NCBI RefSeq assembly: GCF_014648355.1
Contig: NZ_BMQY01000001.1
Coordinates: forward strand, 310,001 to 374,000
Direction of reading: 5' to 3'
Length of the DNA: 64,000 nucleotides
Source of the DNA: Couchioplanes azureus
GTDB taxonomy: Bacteria > Actinomycetota > Actinomycetes > Mycobacteriales > Micromonosporaceae
Part shown: piece by piece, positions 40,986-48,089 of the stretch
Position numbering within the stretch: the stretch's first letter is position 1
How the letters are laid out: the number at the start of each line of letters is the position of its first letter
The notes under the pieces: model-generated
Databases searched by the model: none
Seen by the model: the letters and a program-made list of their open reading frames with translations, nothing else
What the model was told of the DNA's origin: nothing
Made by a program: the position numbers and the translations under genes

Positions 40986-42104
40986 ATGCGTGCACGCCAG
41001 ACGGCCGTCGCCGCCGCCCTCGGCTGCGTCGCCGCCCTCGGCCTCGCCGCCCCCGCGGCCGCCGCCGACGCGCCCACCATCTCGGCGCCGGCAAGCCGCC
41101 AGGGCTTCGGACCGATCACGCTCACCGGCACCGCCCCGGCGGGTGCGACCGTGGAGCTGTACGAGTCCGCGTACAAGTTCAACGACTTCTACCCGTCCCC
41201 CGACTACACGCGGGGCGCGGGCACCTACATCACGACCACGGCCAACAGCTCCGGCCGCTGGACGCTCTCCCGGGACCTGGACTCCGGCTTCCGCTTCTAC
41301 GTCAAGGCCGGCGGCGTCGAGTCGAACCGCATCTCGGTCGCCGTGGGCATCGTCCCGTCGGTGCAGATGACCGCCAGCAACGGCACGGTCAACGTCAACG
41401 TCGAGCCCGACCCGGGCCAGCCCGGCCTGCACGTGCACGTGCAGCGCGACAACGGCGGCACCTGGAGCGAGGTCGCCGACGGCTTCTCCGTCCAGTCGGG
41501 CGAGACGGCCACCTACTCGACCACCCTGACCGGCCAGGGCTCGGGCGTCCAGTCCTACCGCGTGGTGATCGACGCCGACGCGGACAACAACCTGCTGCGG
41601 GGCACGAGCTCGACCATCTCCCTCAACGTCGGCAACGGCAGCGGCACCGGCGGCGGCACGACCCCCACCACCCCCACCACCCCGACGACGCCGACCGCGC
41701 CCAAGCCGGCGACCCCGTCGGTCCAGGCGGGCGCCGTCCAGTTCACGAAGATCCAGTACAACTCGCCGGGCGCCGACAGCGGCAGCAACAGCAGCCTCAA
41801 CGGCGAGTGGGTCCGCCTGACCAACAAGACCAAGGCGACCATCAACCTCAAGGGCTGGACCATCCGCGACGCCTCCGGCAAGGTCTACACCTTCTCGAGC
41901 GACTTCCGGCTCGGCGCCGGCAAGTACGCGTACGTGCACACCGGCAAGGGCACCAACGGCCGGCCCGACGCCCAGCACCGCTACTGGAACCGGACCGGCT
42001 ACGTCTGGAACAACTCCGGCGACACCGCGTACCTGCGTACCAACACCGGCAAGTCGATCGACTCCTGCAAGTGGGGCAAGGGCTCCGGCGTCACGTACTG
42101 CTGA
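40986..42104 (+). CDS. Secreted lamin-tail-domain protein
   Basis: A 372-residue exported protein. A signal peptide ends near AAPAAAADA. Residues about 30-215 form two Ig-like/beta-sandwich segments (PITLTGTAPAGATVELYESA). A Thr/Pro linker (PTTPTTPTTPT) leads to a C-terminal lamin-tail domain (about 250-372; VQFTKIQYNSPGADSG, EWVRLTNKTKATINLKGWTI, ending SCKWGKGSGVTYC). LTDs occur in surface nucleases and adhesins; no catalytic domain is present here. AAGGAG precedes the ATG. Confidence 0.88.
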   Translation: MRARQTAVAAALGCVAALGLAAPAAAADAPTISAPASRQGFGPITLTGTAPAGATVELYESAYKFNDFYPSPDYTRGAGTYITTTANSSGRWTLSRDLDSGFRFYVKAGGVESNRISVAVGIVPSVQMTASNGTVNVNVEPDPGQPGLHVHVQRDNGGTWSEVADGFSVQSGETATYSTTLTGQGSGVQSYRVVIDADADNNLLRGTSSTISLNVGNGSGTGGGTTPTTPTTPTTPTAPKPATPSVQAGAVQFTKIQYNSPGADSGSNSSLNGEWVRLTNKTKATINLKGWTIRDASGKVYTFSSDFRLGAGKYAYVHTGKGTNGRPDAQHRYWNRTGYVWNNSGDTAYLRTNTGKSIDSCKWGKGSGVTYC

Positions 42105-42117
42105 TCTCTCCCCCCGA

Positions 42118-42152
42118 ACGCGGCCCCCGGCATCCCCCGCCGGGGGCCGCGT
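42118..42152 (+). terminator. Terminator after the lamin-tail gene
   Basis: A perfect 14-bp stem acgcggcccccggc / gccgggggccgcgt with a 7-nt loop, 13 nt after the stop codon and followed by a pyrimidine-rich run. Confidence 0.85.
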
Positions 42153-42167
42153 CGTCTTCTGACGGCC

Positions 42168-42263
42168 GCCGCCACAAGGCCCACCGCGCCGTCTTATCGT
42201 GACTCTGGCGCCACAAGATCCACCGCGCCGTCTTATGGTGACTCTGGCGCCACAAGATCCACC
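42168..42263. repeat. 39-bp tandem repeat (2.4 units)
   Basis: Two near-identical 39-bp units (42168-42206 and 42207-42245; start gccgccacaag / ggcgccacaag, end gtgactct) and an 18-bp partial third, placed between the terminator and the enoyl-CoA hydratase start. The unit is less GC-rich than other arrays. A second imperfect duplication around cgccgcatgac follows at about 42270-42330. Confidence 0.85.
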
Positions 42264-42347
42264 TTCGCCCGTCGCCGCATGACCACCCTCGGCTGGCGTC
42301 GCACGTGCACTCTCGGCCGGCGCCGCATGACAACCAGGAGGTTCAGC

Positions 42348-43100
42348 GTGAGCAAGGTCCTGCTAGAACGCACCGACGACGGCCGCTGGACCCTGACCCT
42401 CAACGACCCGGACCGCCGCAACGCCATCGACGAGCAGCTCCGCGACCAGCTGGCCGAAGCGATCGCCGCCGTGGCCGCCGACCCCCACGCCCGCACCCTG
42501 GTCGTCACCGGCGCCGGCCCCGCCTTCTGCGCCGGCGCCGACCTCCCGGCCCTCTTCGGCGACACCAGCCGCGCGGTAGCCGACATCCGCACCGACCTCC
42601 ACCGCGTCTACGACAGCTTCCTGCGCGTCCTGGCGCTGCCGATCCCCACCATCGCCGCGGTCCACGGCCCGGCGGTCGGCGCGGGCCTCAACCTCGCCAT
42701 GGCCTGCGACACCCGCATCGTCGGCCCCGGCGCCCGCCTCATCGCCTCCTTCACCAAGATCGGCCTGCACCCGGGCGGCGGCTGCACCTGGTTTCTGACC
42801 CGCGCGCTCGGGCCGGAACGAGCGATGCAGCTCCTCCTCGACGGAGGCAGCGTCGACGGCCCGGAAGCGGTCCGCCTCGGCCTGGCCGGCACCCTCGCCG
42901 ACGACCCGCTGGCCGCGGCGCACGACCGCGCCGCCCGCTGGGCGGCCCTCGACCCGGCCCTCGCCCGGGACATCAAGACCTCGGTACGCACGGCGACGAC
43001 GGCCGACTTCGCCGCCAGCCTGGAGTTCGAATCCTGGGCCCAGGCAGCGTCGGCGACGGGCCCGGCAATCCAGGAAACCGTGGCCCGCTTCCGCCGCTGA
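42348..43100 (+). CDS. Enoyl-CoA hydratase/isomerase family protein
   Basis: A 250-residue crotonase-fold protein. The oxyanion-hole segments are GPAFCAGADLPALF and HGPAVGAGLNLAMACDTRI. The second catalytic region reads FTKIGLHPGGGCTWFLTRAL; the hydratase Glu at the usual place is replaced by Leu/His, so hydratase activity is uncertain. The pathway is unknown. GTG 42348 has AGGAGG about 7 nt upstream; the open frame before it is in the repeat region. Confidence 0.88.
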   Translation: MSKVLLERTDDGRWTLTLNDPDRRNAIDEQLRDQLAEAIAAVAADPHARTLVVTGAGPAFCAGADLPALFGDTSRAVADIRTDLHRVYDSFLRVLALPIPTIAAVHGPAVGAGLNLAMACDTRIVGPGARLIASFTKIGLHPGGGCTWFLTRALGPERAMQLLLDGGSVDGPEAVRLGLAGTLADDPLAAAHDRAARWAALDPALARDIKTSVRTATTADFAASLEFESWAQAASATGPAIQETVARFRR

Positions 43101-43209
43101 CGGCGCCTCGAGGGCGCCTACTCCCGCAGGTGAGAACGGCCCGGACACCACCGGTGACGAAGCCCACCGGACGACGGCGGCGGCGGTCGTGCTAACGTTG
43201 CCAGGCCGA

Positions 43210-43283
43210 CGCGGGGTGGAGCAGCTCGGTAGCTCGCTGGGCTCATAACCCAGAGGTCGCAGGTTCAAATCCTGTCCCCGCTA
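43210..43283 (+). tRNA. Initiator tRNA-fMet (anticodon CAT)
   Basis: A 74-nt cloverleaf. The acceptor is CGCGGGG against CCCCGCT, so position 1 is unpaired (C1/U72), the initiator hallmark. The anticodon stem has three consecutive G:C pairs (GGG-CTCATAA-CCC), also initiator-specific, and the T loop is GTTCAAAT. CCA is not encoded. An identical copy is at 63261-63334 on the other strand. Confidence 0.96.
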
Positions 43284-43294
43284 CGAAGAAGTCA

Positions 43295-43336
43295 GATCAG
43301 AAGCCCGGCCCCGTTCAGGGAGCCGGGCTTCTGATC
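43295..43336 (+). terminator. Strong terminator after tRNA-fMet
   Basis: A perfect 15-bp stem gatcagaagcccggc / gccgggcttctgatc with a 12-nt loop and TTCT beyond, 11 nt after the tRNA. Confidence 0.88.
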
Positions 43337-43360
43337 TTCTGGGCACATGTCCCACAGCAA

Positions 43361-44041
43361 TCAGCGGGGCAGGCGCAGAGCGCGCCTCGACGCGATATCC
43401 GCCTGACGAACCGCCTCCGGTATCCGGTATCTCGGACTCAGCGCCAGGGTCAACTCGCACGCCTGGTCCAGGCCTATCCGGTGACCGACCGACACGAAGA
43501 CCGGCTTGACCTCGTTCTGTGTACGCAGCGCACGACCAAGAACCTCACCCTCTTCGGAGAGCGGCGACCAGGACCCCCGCCCAGCCTCAGGCTCCACGAA
43601 CCCGGCGGTGAACGGAGTCTTGGCGACACCGAAGGACGGCAACCCCGTCACCACGCCGACATGGCACGCCAGACCGAATCGCCTCGGGTGCGCGATCCCG
43701 TAGCCGTCACAGACCAGCACCTCGACGTCACTGGCAAGCCGCGCCAGCGCTTCCGTCAGGATCGGCACTTCCCGGAACGCCAGCAGGCCGGGCACGTACG
43801 GGAACGCCGCCTCCCCGAAGCAGAGCGACGTCTCTCTCACCTCGAGAGTCTCCAGCTCGATCACGACGGCGGCCGCACACACGCGGTTCGTCTCCTTCTC
43901 ATAGGAGACGTCGAGACCCACTACCGACCGAGGACGAGATTCGAGCCGACTCGAAAGGTCGACCTGACTCCGCAAGCGTCGCTGCAGATCCTCGGCCTCC
44001 GCCACGCGCGGCGTCTGACCATGATGGCCGTAACCAACCAA
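43361..44041 (-). CDS. nfi: Endonuclease V (deoxyinosine endonuclease)
   Basis: A 226-residue repair nuclease that cuts near deoxyinosine. The conserved blocks are VVGLDVSY (metal-binding Asp44), YVPGLLAFREVP, LVCDGYGIAHPRRFGLA and the KTPF region. TTG 44041 is used as start because GGGGAG lies 5 nt upstream. Base composition is clearly less GC-rich than in the flanking genes, and the gene sits directly behind tRNA-fMet, both signs of possible acquisition. Confidence 0.93.
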   Translation of the reverse strand: MVGYGHHGQTPRVAEAEDLQRRLRSQVDLSSRLESRPRSVVGLDVSYEKETNRVCAAAVVIELETLEVRETSLCFGEAAFPYVPGLLAFREVPILTEALARLASDVEVLVCDGYGIAHPRRFGLACHVGVVTGLPSFGVAKTPFTAGFVEPEAGRGSWSPLSEEGEVLGRALRTQNEVKPVFVSVGHRIGLDQACELTLALSPRYRIPEAVRQADIASRRALRLPR

Positions 44042-44117
44042 GACTGCTCCCCTAACGTCGTCAAGCGAGCTCGGTAAGCCGGATTTACCGGCATGAGGTC
44101 ACAGGAGGGCATCCAAC

Positions 44118-44402
44118 TCAAGCAGCGCATCCTTGATTGTCCACATCACCATCGACCTCCGCGGCAGCCCGCCCGCGGAGTTGATGCGTCCCTTGCGCCA
44201 TCCTGATCAGTTTGATGAGTCGCTTGGCGGATGAATACACCGCCAGAAAACTGGCCGCGTCGGCACCCTCGGAACCCCCCGCTCGAATCGCCCCGCGAAA
44301 AGCATTGTCGATCCCTTCGCAGAGCATCCCGAGGCCGAGAACCGCACTCCTCAACTCGGACTCACTGGCATCTTTCCGAACGTCGTCCATACCCTCGTCC
44401 AT
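44118..44402 (-). CDS. Hypothetical protein, small helical
   Basis: A 94-residue protein with no recognised domain. It is predicted helical, with an amphipathic centre (LRSAVLGLGMLCEGIDNAF; SFLAVYSSAKRLIKLIRMAQ) and an acidic N- and C-terminus. GC3 is lower than for most neighbours, as for nfi. ATG 44402 or 44390 can start it. It lies 26 bp after the phosphoesterase stop and could be the last gene of that operon or part of the nfi islet. Confidence 0.6.
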   Translation of the reverse strand: MDEGMDDVRKDASESELRSAVLGLGMLCEGIDNAFRGAIRAGGSEGADAASFLAVYSSAKRLIKLIRMAQGTHQLRGRAAAEVDGDVDNQGCAA

Positions 44403-44428
44403 AACGTCGATCCGACCTGCGGAGCGGA

Positions 44429-45232
44429 TCAGACAAGCCGGGTGAGCAGGATCCGGCCGCCCTCGTACACGCCGCCGTCGATTGCGAGGACGCGGCCTCC
44501 CGCGTATCGCACGCCCTCGGCCACCTCCCCCGGTGCGACTCCGAAGTACTTGGTCAGCGTGCTGTGCCCGTGCACCAGCATGCTCCCCCCGTACGTCCGG
44601 AGCATCGTGCCGACCGGATCGTCCGGCGTCGCGGTCTCGCTGTCGCGGAAGGCGCCGCGGGCGCTCATCCGCCGGCAGAACTCCGCCCAGCCGCGGATGT
44701 CGCGGCCGGCGAAGCTGGCGGCGACGGCCGCGTTGACGGCCGCCACGCTCTCGCCGAACTCCAGGTAGGCGGTGGTGTCGGAGTGGACCAGCAGGTGATC
44801 GTCGACGACGGCCATGGCCGGCCGGGAGACGATCCAGGCGGCGTGGGTGTCGGTGAGCCGGCGCAGGTCGTCGTCGCGGCCGCCGAAGCGGGCCCAGCCA
44901 CCTCGGAAACCGTCCGGCTCGTCCCATCCGGGTACCGGCGCCGTGCCGAAGAGGTGGGCCGCCATCAGCTGCACTTCGTGGTTGCCGAGCAGCGCACCGA
45001 CCTCACCGCCGGCCGCGGCGGCCTGACCGGTCAGCCGCTGGACGTCCGCGATGACGCCGATGCCGTCGGGTCCGCGGTCGACGTAGTCGCCCAGGAACCA
45101 CAGCCGGGCGTCCCGGCCCGACCAGCGACCGGCGGCGTCGACCAGACCCGCGTCCCGCAGTACGTCGTGCAGCTCCGCGCGGTGCCCGTGCACGTCCGCG
45201 GCAACGAACAGCGGCGCCGCATCAACGATCAT
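44429..45232 (-). CDS. Calcineurin-like metallophosphoesterase
   Basis: A 267-residue phosphoesterase of the Ser/Thr-phosphatase/ApaH-like fold. The metal motifs are VAADVHGH, WFLGDYVDRGPDG, LLGNHEVQL, DHLLVHSD and LVHGHSTLTK. The substrate is unknown (protein phosphate or dinucleotide). The ATG overlaps the stop codon of the upstream SGNH gene (ATGA), so it is translationally coupled in the operon. Confidence 0.9.
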   Translation of the reverse strand: MIVDAAPLFVAADVHGHRAELHDVLRDAGLVDAAGRWSGRDARLWFLGDYVDRGPDGIGVIADVQRLTGQAAAAGGEVGALLGNHEVQLMAAHLFGTAPVPGWDEPDGFRGGWARFGGRDDDLRRLTDTHAAWIVSRPAMAVVDDHLLVHSDTTAYLEFGESVAAVNAAVAASFAGRDIRGWAEFCRRMSARGAFRDSETATPDDPVGTMLRTYGGSMLVHGHSTLTKYFGVAPGEVAEGVRYAGGRVLAIDGGVYEGGRILLTRLV

Positions 45233-45942
45233 GAACCCGACTGTAGCGCCGGGATGAGTTGGGCGATCGCCGTGTGGCCGGCGGCGTCCGGGTGGTCGCC
45301 GTCGGCGACCAGCAGGGCGGTCGGGTCCTTCTCCCCGTCCGGTCCGTGGAATGCCGGGCCGGTGGACACGTAGGTGGCGCCGCCGTCCTCGGCCGCCTCG
45401 GCGAGGGCGTCGTTGATGGCGTCCGTCGTCTCGGTGGATGCCTTCACCCCGGTCTCGCCGTACTCGGAGACGCCCACCTCGCCGTCGCGGACGACGTTCC
45501 AGTAGCCGAGCACGATCACGGTGCTGGGGTGGATCCGCTGGATGGCGTCGACCGTCGCCCGGACGTTGGTGCGGACCTCGGTCGCCGCGGTGGTGACGGC
45601 CTCCGGGTCGGTGAACAGGTCGGCCACGTCGTTGGCGCCCACCATGAGCAGCACCTCGTCGGCCTGCCGCAGGGTGTCGCGCACCTCCGGATCGTCCAGC
45701 TGGGCGCGGACGTCGGCCGAGGTCAGCCCGGCCTCCGCCAGGTTGGTCGAGACGGCGTGCTGGCGTTCGGCGTACAGCTCCGGGAACGCGGTGCAGTCGC
45801 AGCCGGTGCCGGCCGGCACCGAGTCGCCGAGGGTGACCACGGTGGGGCGCCTCGGCTCGGTGGCCGCCGGTTCCATGCCGATCCCGCCGATGCCCAGCGG
45901 TCCGCATCCGCTCATCAGCAGCAGGGCCGCCAGCGTGGTCAG
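45229..45942 (-). CDS. SGNH/GDSL-type hydrolase, putative lipoprotein
   Basis: An SGNH hydrolase of about 237 residues. Block I is VVTLGDSVPAGTG, the Gly/Asn blocks are in LLMVGANDVADLF, and the catalytic Asp/His are in ADGDHPDAAGH. The N-terminal LTTLAALLLMSGCG looks like a lipobox with Cys as lipidation site. No ATG/GTG lies in a suitable place; CTG 45942 overlaps the esterase stop as CTGA, matching the 4-bp overlaps elsewhere in this operon, and is my choice. ATG 45915 would remove the lipobox helix. Confidence 0.8.
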   Translation of the reverse strand: MTTLAALLLMSGCGPLGIGGIGMEPAATEPRRPTVVTLGDSVPAGTGCDCTAFPELYAERQHAVSTNLAEAGLTSADVRAQLDDPEVRDTLRQADEVLLMVGANDVADLFTDPEAVTTAATEVRTNVRATVDAIQRIHPSTVIVLGYWNVVRDGEVGVSEYGETGVKASTETTDAINDALAEAAEDGGATYVSTGPAFHGPDGEKDPTALLVADGDHPDAAGHTAIAQLIPALQSGS

Positions 45943-46988
45943 GGCAGCGGCCGGGCCAGGTGGGAGGAGAGCCAGTCGAAGGCGGGACCCAGCATCTGTC
46001 GCCAGACGGCGTGGCTGTGCCCGCCGCGCTCCAGGACGGCCGTGGTGACCGTGAGCGGGGGTCGCGCGGCGCGGACGATCCGCTCGGAGTCGCGGCGGAT
46101 TCTCGTCTCGTCGTTCGCCCACCCGACCCAGAGTGCCACAGGTGGCGGAGGAAGATGTTGCAGCCGCCACACCATGTTGTGTTCGGTCTTCTCCAGGCCG
46201 TCGCCGACGGTGATGCCCGGTTCGGCCAGGCCGGACAGGCTGGCGGCGGCCGCGTACCGGGTGGGGTGCCGCAGGGCCAGGCTGGTCGCGCAGTAGGCGC
46301 CCGCCGAATATCCGATGAGCCCCCAGCCGGCGCGGTCGGTGCGGACCCGGAACGTCGCCTTCACGTACGCCGGCACGTCGACGGTCAGGAACGTCTCGGT
46401 CTGCGGCCCGCCGACGAGGTTCGTGCATTCGGTGTCGAGAGTCGTCGGGCTCGGCGTCTGGAAGGGGAACAGCACCACCGTGGGCGCCATCCGGCCGGCG
46501 GCGATCTCCGCGTCCAGGATGGACTTGACCTCGAGCTTCTTCAGCCAGGTGCGCGGGGTTCCCGGGAAGCCGTGCTGCGCCTGCACCACCGGGAACCGCT
46601 CCTTGCCGGTGCGGTAGGCGGCGGGCAGGTACACGTACATCACCAGGTTGAGGCGGCTGACCTTTCCCGGGACGGTGACCTTGCGGATCTGACTGCCCGT
46701 GGCGGCCTTGGGCGGGAGGTCCGCGTCGATCTCCGGCTCCGGCGCGTCCGGCGAGGAGCCGCCCGCGGCCGTGGGCTGCGAGGCGGCTTCCAGGGTGAAC
46801 GCCTCGGTCATCCGGTTCACCTGCACCAGCGCCGCGGCGGTGACGCTCAGCAGTGCGGCGAGCACGCCGACGCCGCGCAGCACCGGCCGGAGCCGGCCGC
46901 CGCGTTCCCAGGACACGGCGATCAGTACGGCCGTCAGCAGCACCGCCACGAGCGTGCCGATCAGCAGTGGCGTTCCGGTGAGGTTCAC
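45939..46988 (-). CDS. Membrane-anchored esterase, possible aminoacyl-phosphatidylglycerol hydrolase
   Basis: A 349-residue protein with two N-terminal membrane helices (about 5-27 and 35-58) and an esterase-D-like alpha/beta hydrolase domain. The nucleophile is in GLIGYSAGAYCA, the acid in WVGWANDETRI and the His in GGHSHAVWR. It sits divergent from lysX; in Corynebacterium glutamicum an aminoacyl-PG synthase is paired with an esterase that hydrolyses its product, so that role is inferred. GTG 46988 overlaps the upstream stop (GTGA). Confidence 0.82.
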   Translation of the reverse strand: MNLTGTPLLIGTLVAVLLTAVLIAVSWERGGRLRPVLRGVGVLAALLSVTAAALVQVNRMTEAFTLEAASQPTAAGGSSPDAPEPEIDADLPPKAATGSQIRKVTVPGKVSRLNLVMYVYLPAAYRTGKERFPVVQAQHGFPGTPRTWLKKLEVKSILDAEIAAGRMAPTVVLFPFQTPSPTTLDTECTNLVGGPQTETFLTVDVPAYVKATFRVRTDRAGWGLIGYSAGAYCATSLALRHPTRYAAAASLSGLAEPGITVGDGLEKTEHNMVWRLQHLPPPPVALWVGWANDETRIRRDSERIVRAARPPLTVTTAVLERGGHSHAVWRQMLGPAFDWLSSHLARPLP

Positions 46989-47851
46989 TTGACGTTCCCT
47001 GTGGGCAGCTGGAGGGGCGGCGCGAGCGGCGGGCTCAGTTGGCGGGTGGCCCAGGTGACCGCGGTGGGCCAGGCCTTGGGCGGGGCGGCGGTCAGGAAGG
47101 TGACGCCGGGCGGCGGCTTCGCGGACCGGCCGGCCGCGGTCGGGCGTACGGCCGCCACGGTGGTCCCGGGCGGGATGCGGCCCAGCGCGCCGGGAAAGGC
47201 CGCGACGGATTCCTGCGCCCAGGCCAGCGCACGGAACTGCGCCGGCAGTGATCGGACGAGGTCACCGGCGAGCGCGGCTTCCGTCCTGCCGGCCACGACC
47301 GCCCAGCCGCTCGCCGTCACCCGGACCGCCCGGCTCAGGTCGGGGACCAAGGTGCGCAGAGCCTCGGCCGTGGTCGACGGGGTCGGGGTCAAGGTCACCG
47401 TCACCACTCCCGGCGCCGGTGCCGTGACCGAGGTGGCGGGACCCAGGACCACCAGGACCGGGTACGGCGCGTTGCTCGCGGCGGAATAGTCGGACGGCAC
47501 CGTCATCGTCGGCGCCGCGGCCAGTTTCCACTGCGGCAGGCCGGCGGGATGCCACTGCAGCCTGGACCGTGCCGCGAGGGAGCCGTCCAGCTCGCCGGCC
47601 TGGGTCGCGGCGGTGGTCGTCGTGGTGCCGGTGTCGCCGGCCAGCGCCGCCCAGGACGGATAGAACTGCTCGGAGCGGTTCACCGCCAGCCCCACGCAGA
47701 GCACCACCGCGACCTCGATCAGGAGCACGCCCAGGGTGCGGACCAGCAGGCGCCAGCGGCCGCACCGGGACCAGAGCAGGACCGTCGCCGTGACGAAGCC
47801 GGCCACCGCCAGCCCCGCCAGCGCGAGCAGGGGGATTCCGGTCAGGCTCAC
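46985..47851 (-). CDS. Pseudo-esterase: degenerate paralogue of the adjacent esterase
   Basis: A 288-residue membrane protein starting VSLTGIPLLALAGLAVAG, which parallels MNLTGTPLLIGTLVAV of the next gene, including two helices and a linker. The C-terminal domain can be roughly aligned (VPSDYSAASNAPYPVLVVL with LPAAYRTGKERFPVV), but the G-x-S-x-G elbow is replaced by VVAGRTEAALAG and the catalytic His region by KAWPTAVTW. It probably lost hydrolase activity and may be structural or regulatory. GTG 47896 is an alternative start. Confidence 0.72.
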   Translation of the reverse strand: MSLTGIPLLALAGLAVAGFVTATVLLWSRCGRWRLLVRTLGVLLIEVAVVLCVGLAVNRSEQFYPSWAALAGDTGTTTTTAATQAGELDGSLAARSRLQWHPAGLPQWKLAAAPTMTVPSDYSAASNAPYPVLVVLGPATSVTAPAPGVVTVTLTPTPSTTAEALRTLVPDLSRAVRVTASGWAVVAGRTEAALAGDLVRSLPAQFRALAWAQESVAAFPGALGRIPPGTTVAAVRPTAAGRSAKPPPGVTFLTAAPPKAWPTAVTWATRQLSPPLAPPLQLPTGNVK

Positions 47852-47950
47852 GACGATGCCGGCCGCTCGGGCGCTCGCCTCGCGCCGCAGTTCCACGCCA
47901 TCGTCCTGCCTCCCCGTCCATCCGGCCGCCGGACAGCATCGCGGACCGCG

Positions 47951-48019
47951 TGTGTGGATGCCGTTAGGTTCCGGCCGCTCGCCGGAAGCATCACAGATCG
48001 ATGTGTGGAAGCCGTGAGG
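47951..48019. promoter_or_regulatory. 18-bp direct repeats between lysX and the esterase operon
   Basis: tgtgtggatgccgttagg (47951-47968) and tgtgtggaagccgtgagg (48002-48019) match at 16 of 18 positions and start 51 bp apart, about five helical turns. They lie in the 238-bp divergent region and could be response-regulator or MarR-like binding sites coordinating both directions. Confidence 0.5.
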
Positions 48020-48089
48020 CGGTTTCCGCCGGGGTGGCGGTCGTCTCGTATCGTCGCCTCCCGTCGGAACCACACGGGCGGAGAAACTG

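Noticed and set aside
42279..42347. Longer N-terminus for the enoyl-CoA hydratase
   Set aside because: The extra residues (MTTLGWRRTCTLGRRRMTTR) come from repeat-like DNA, and AGGAGG is placed correctly for GTG 42348.
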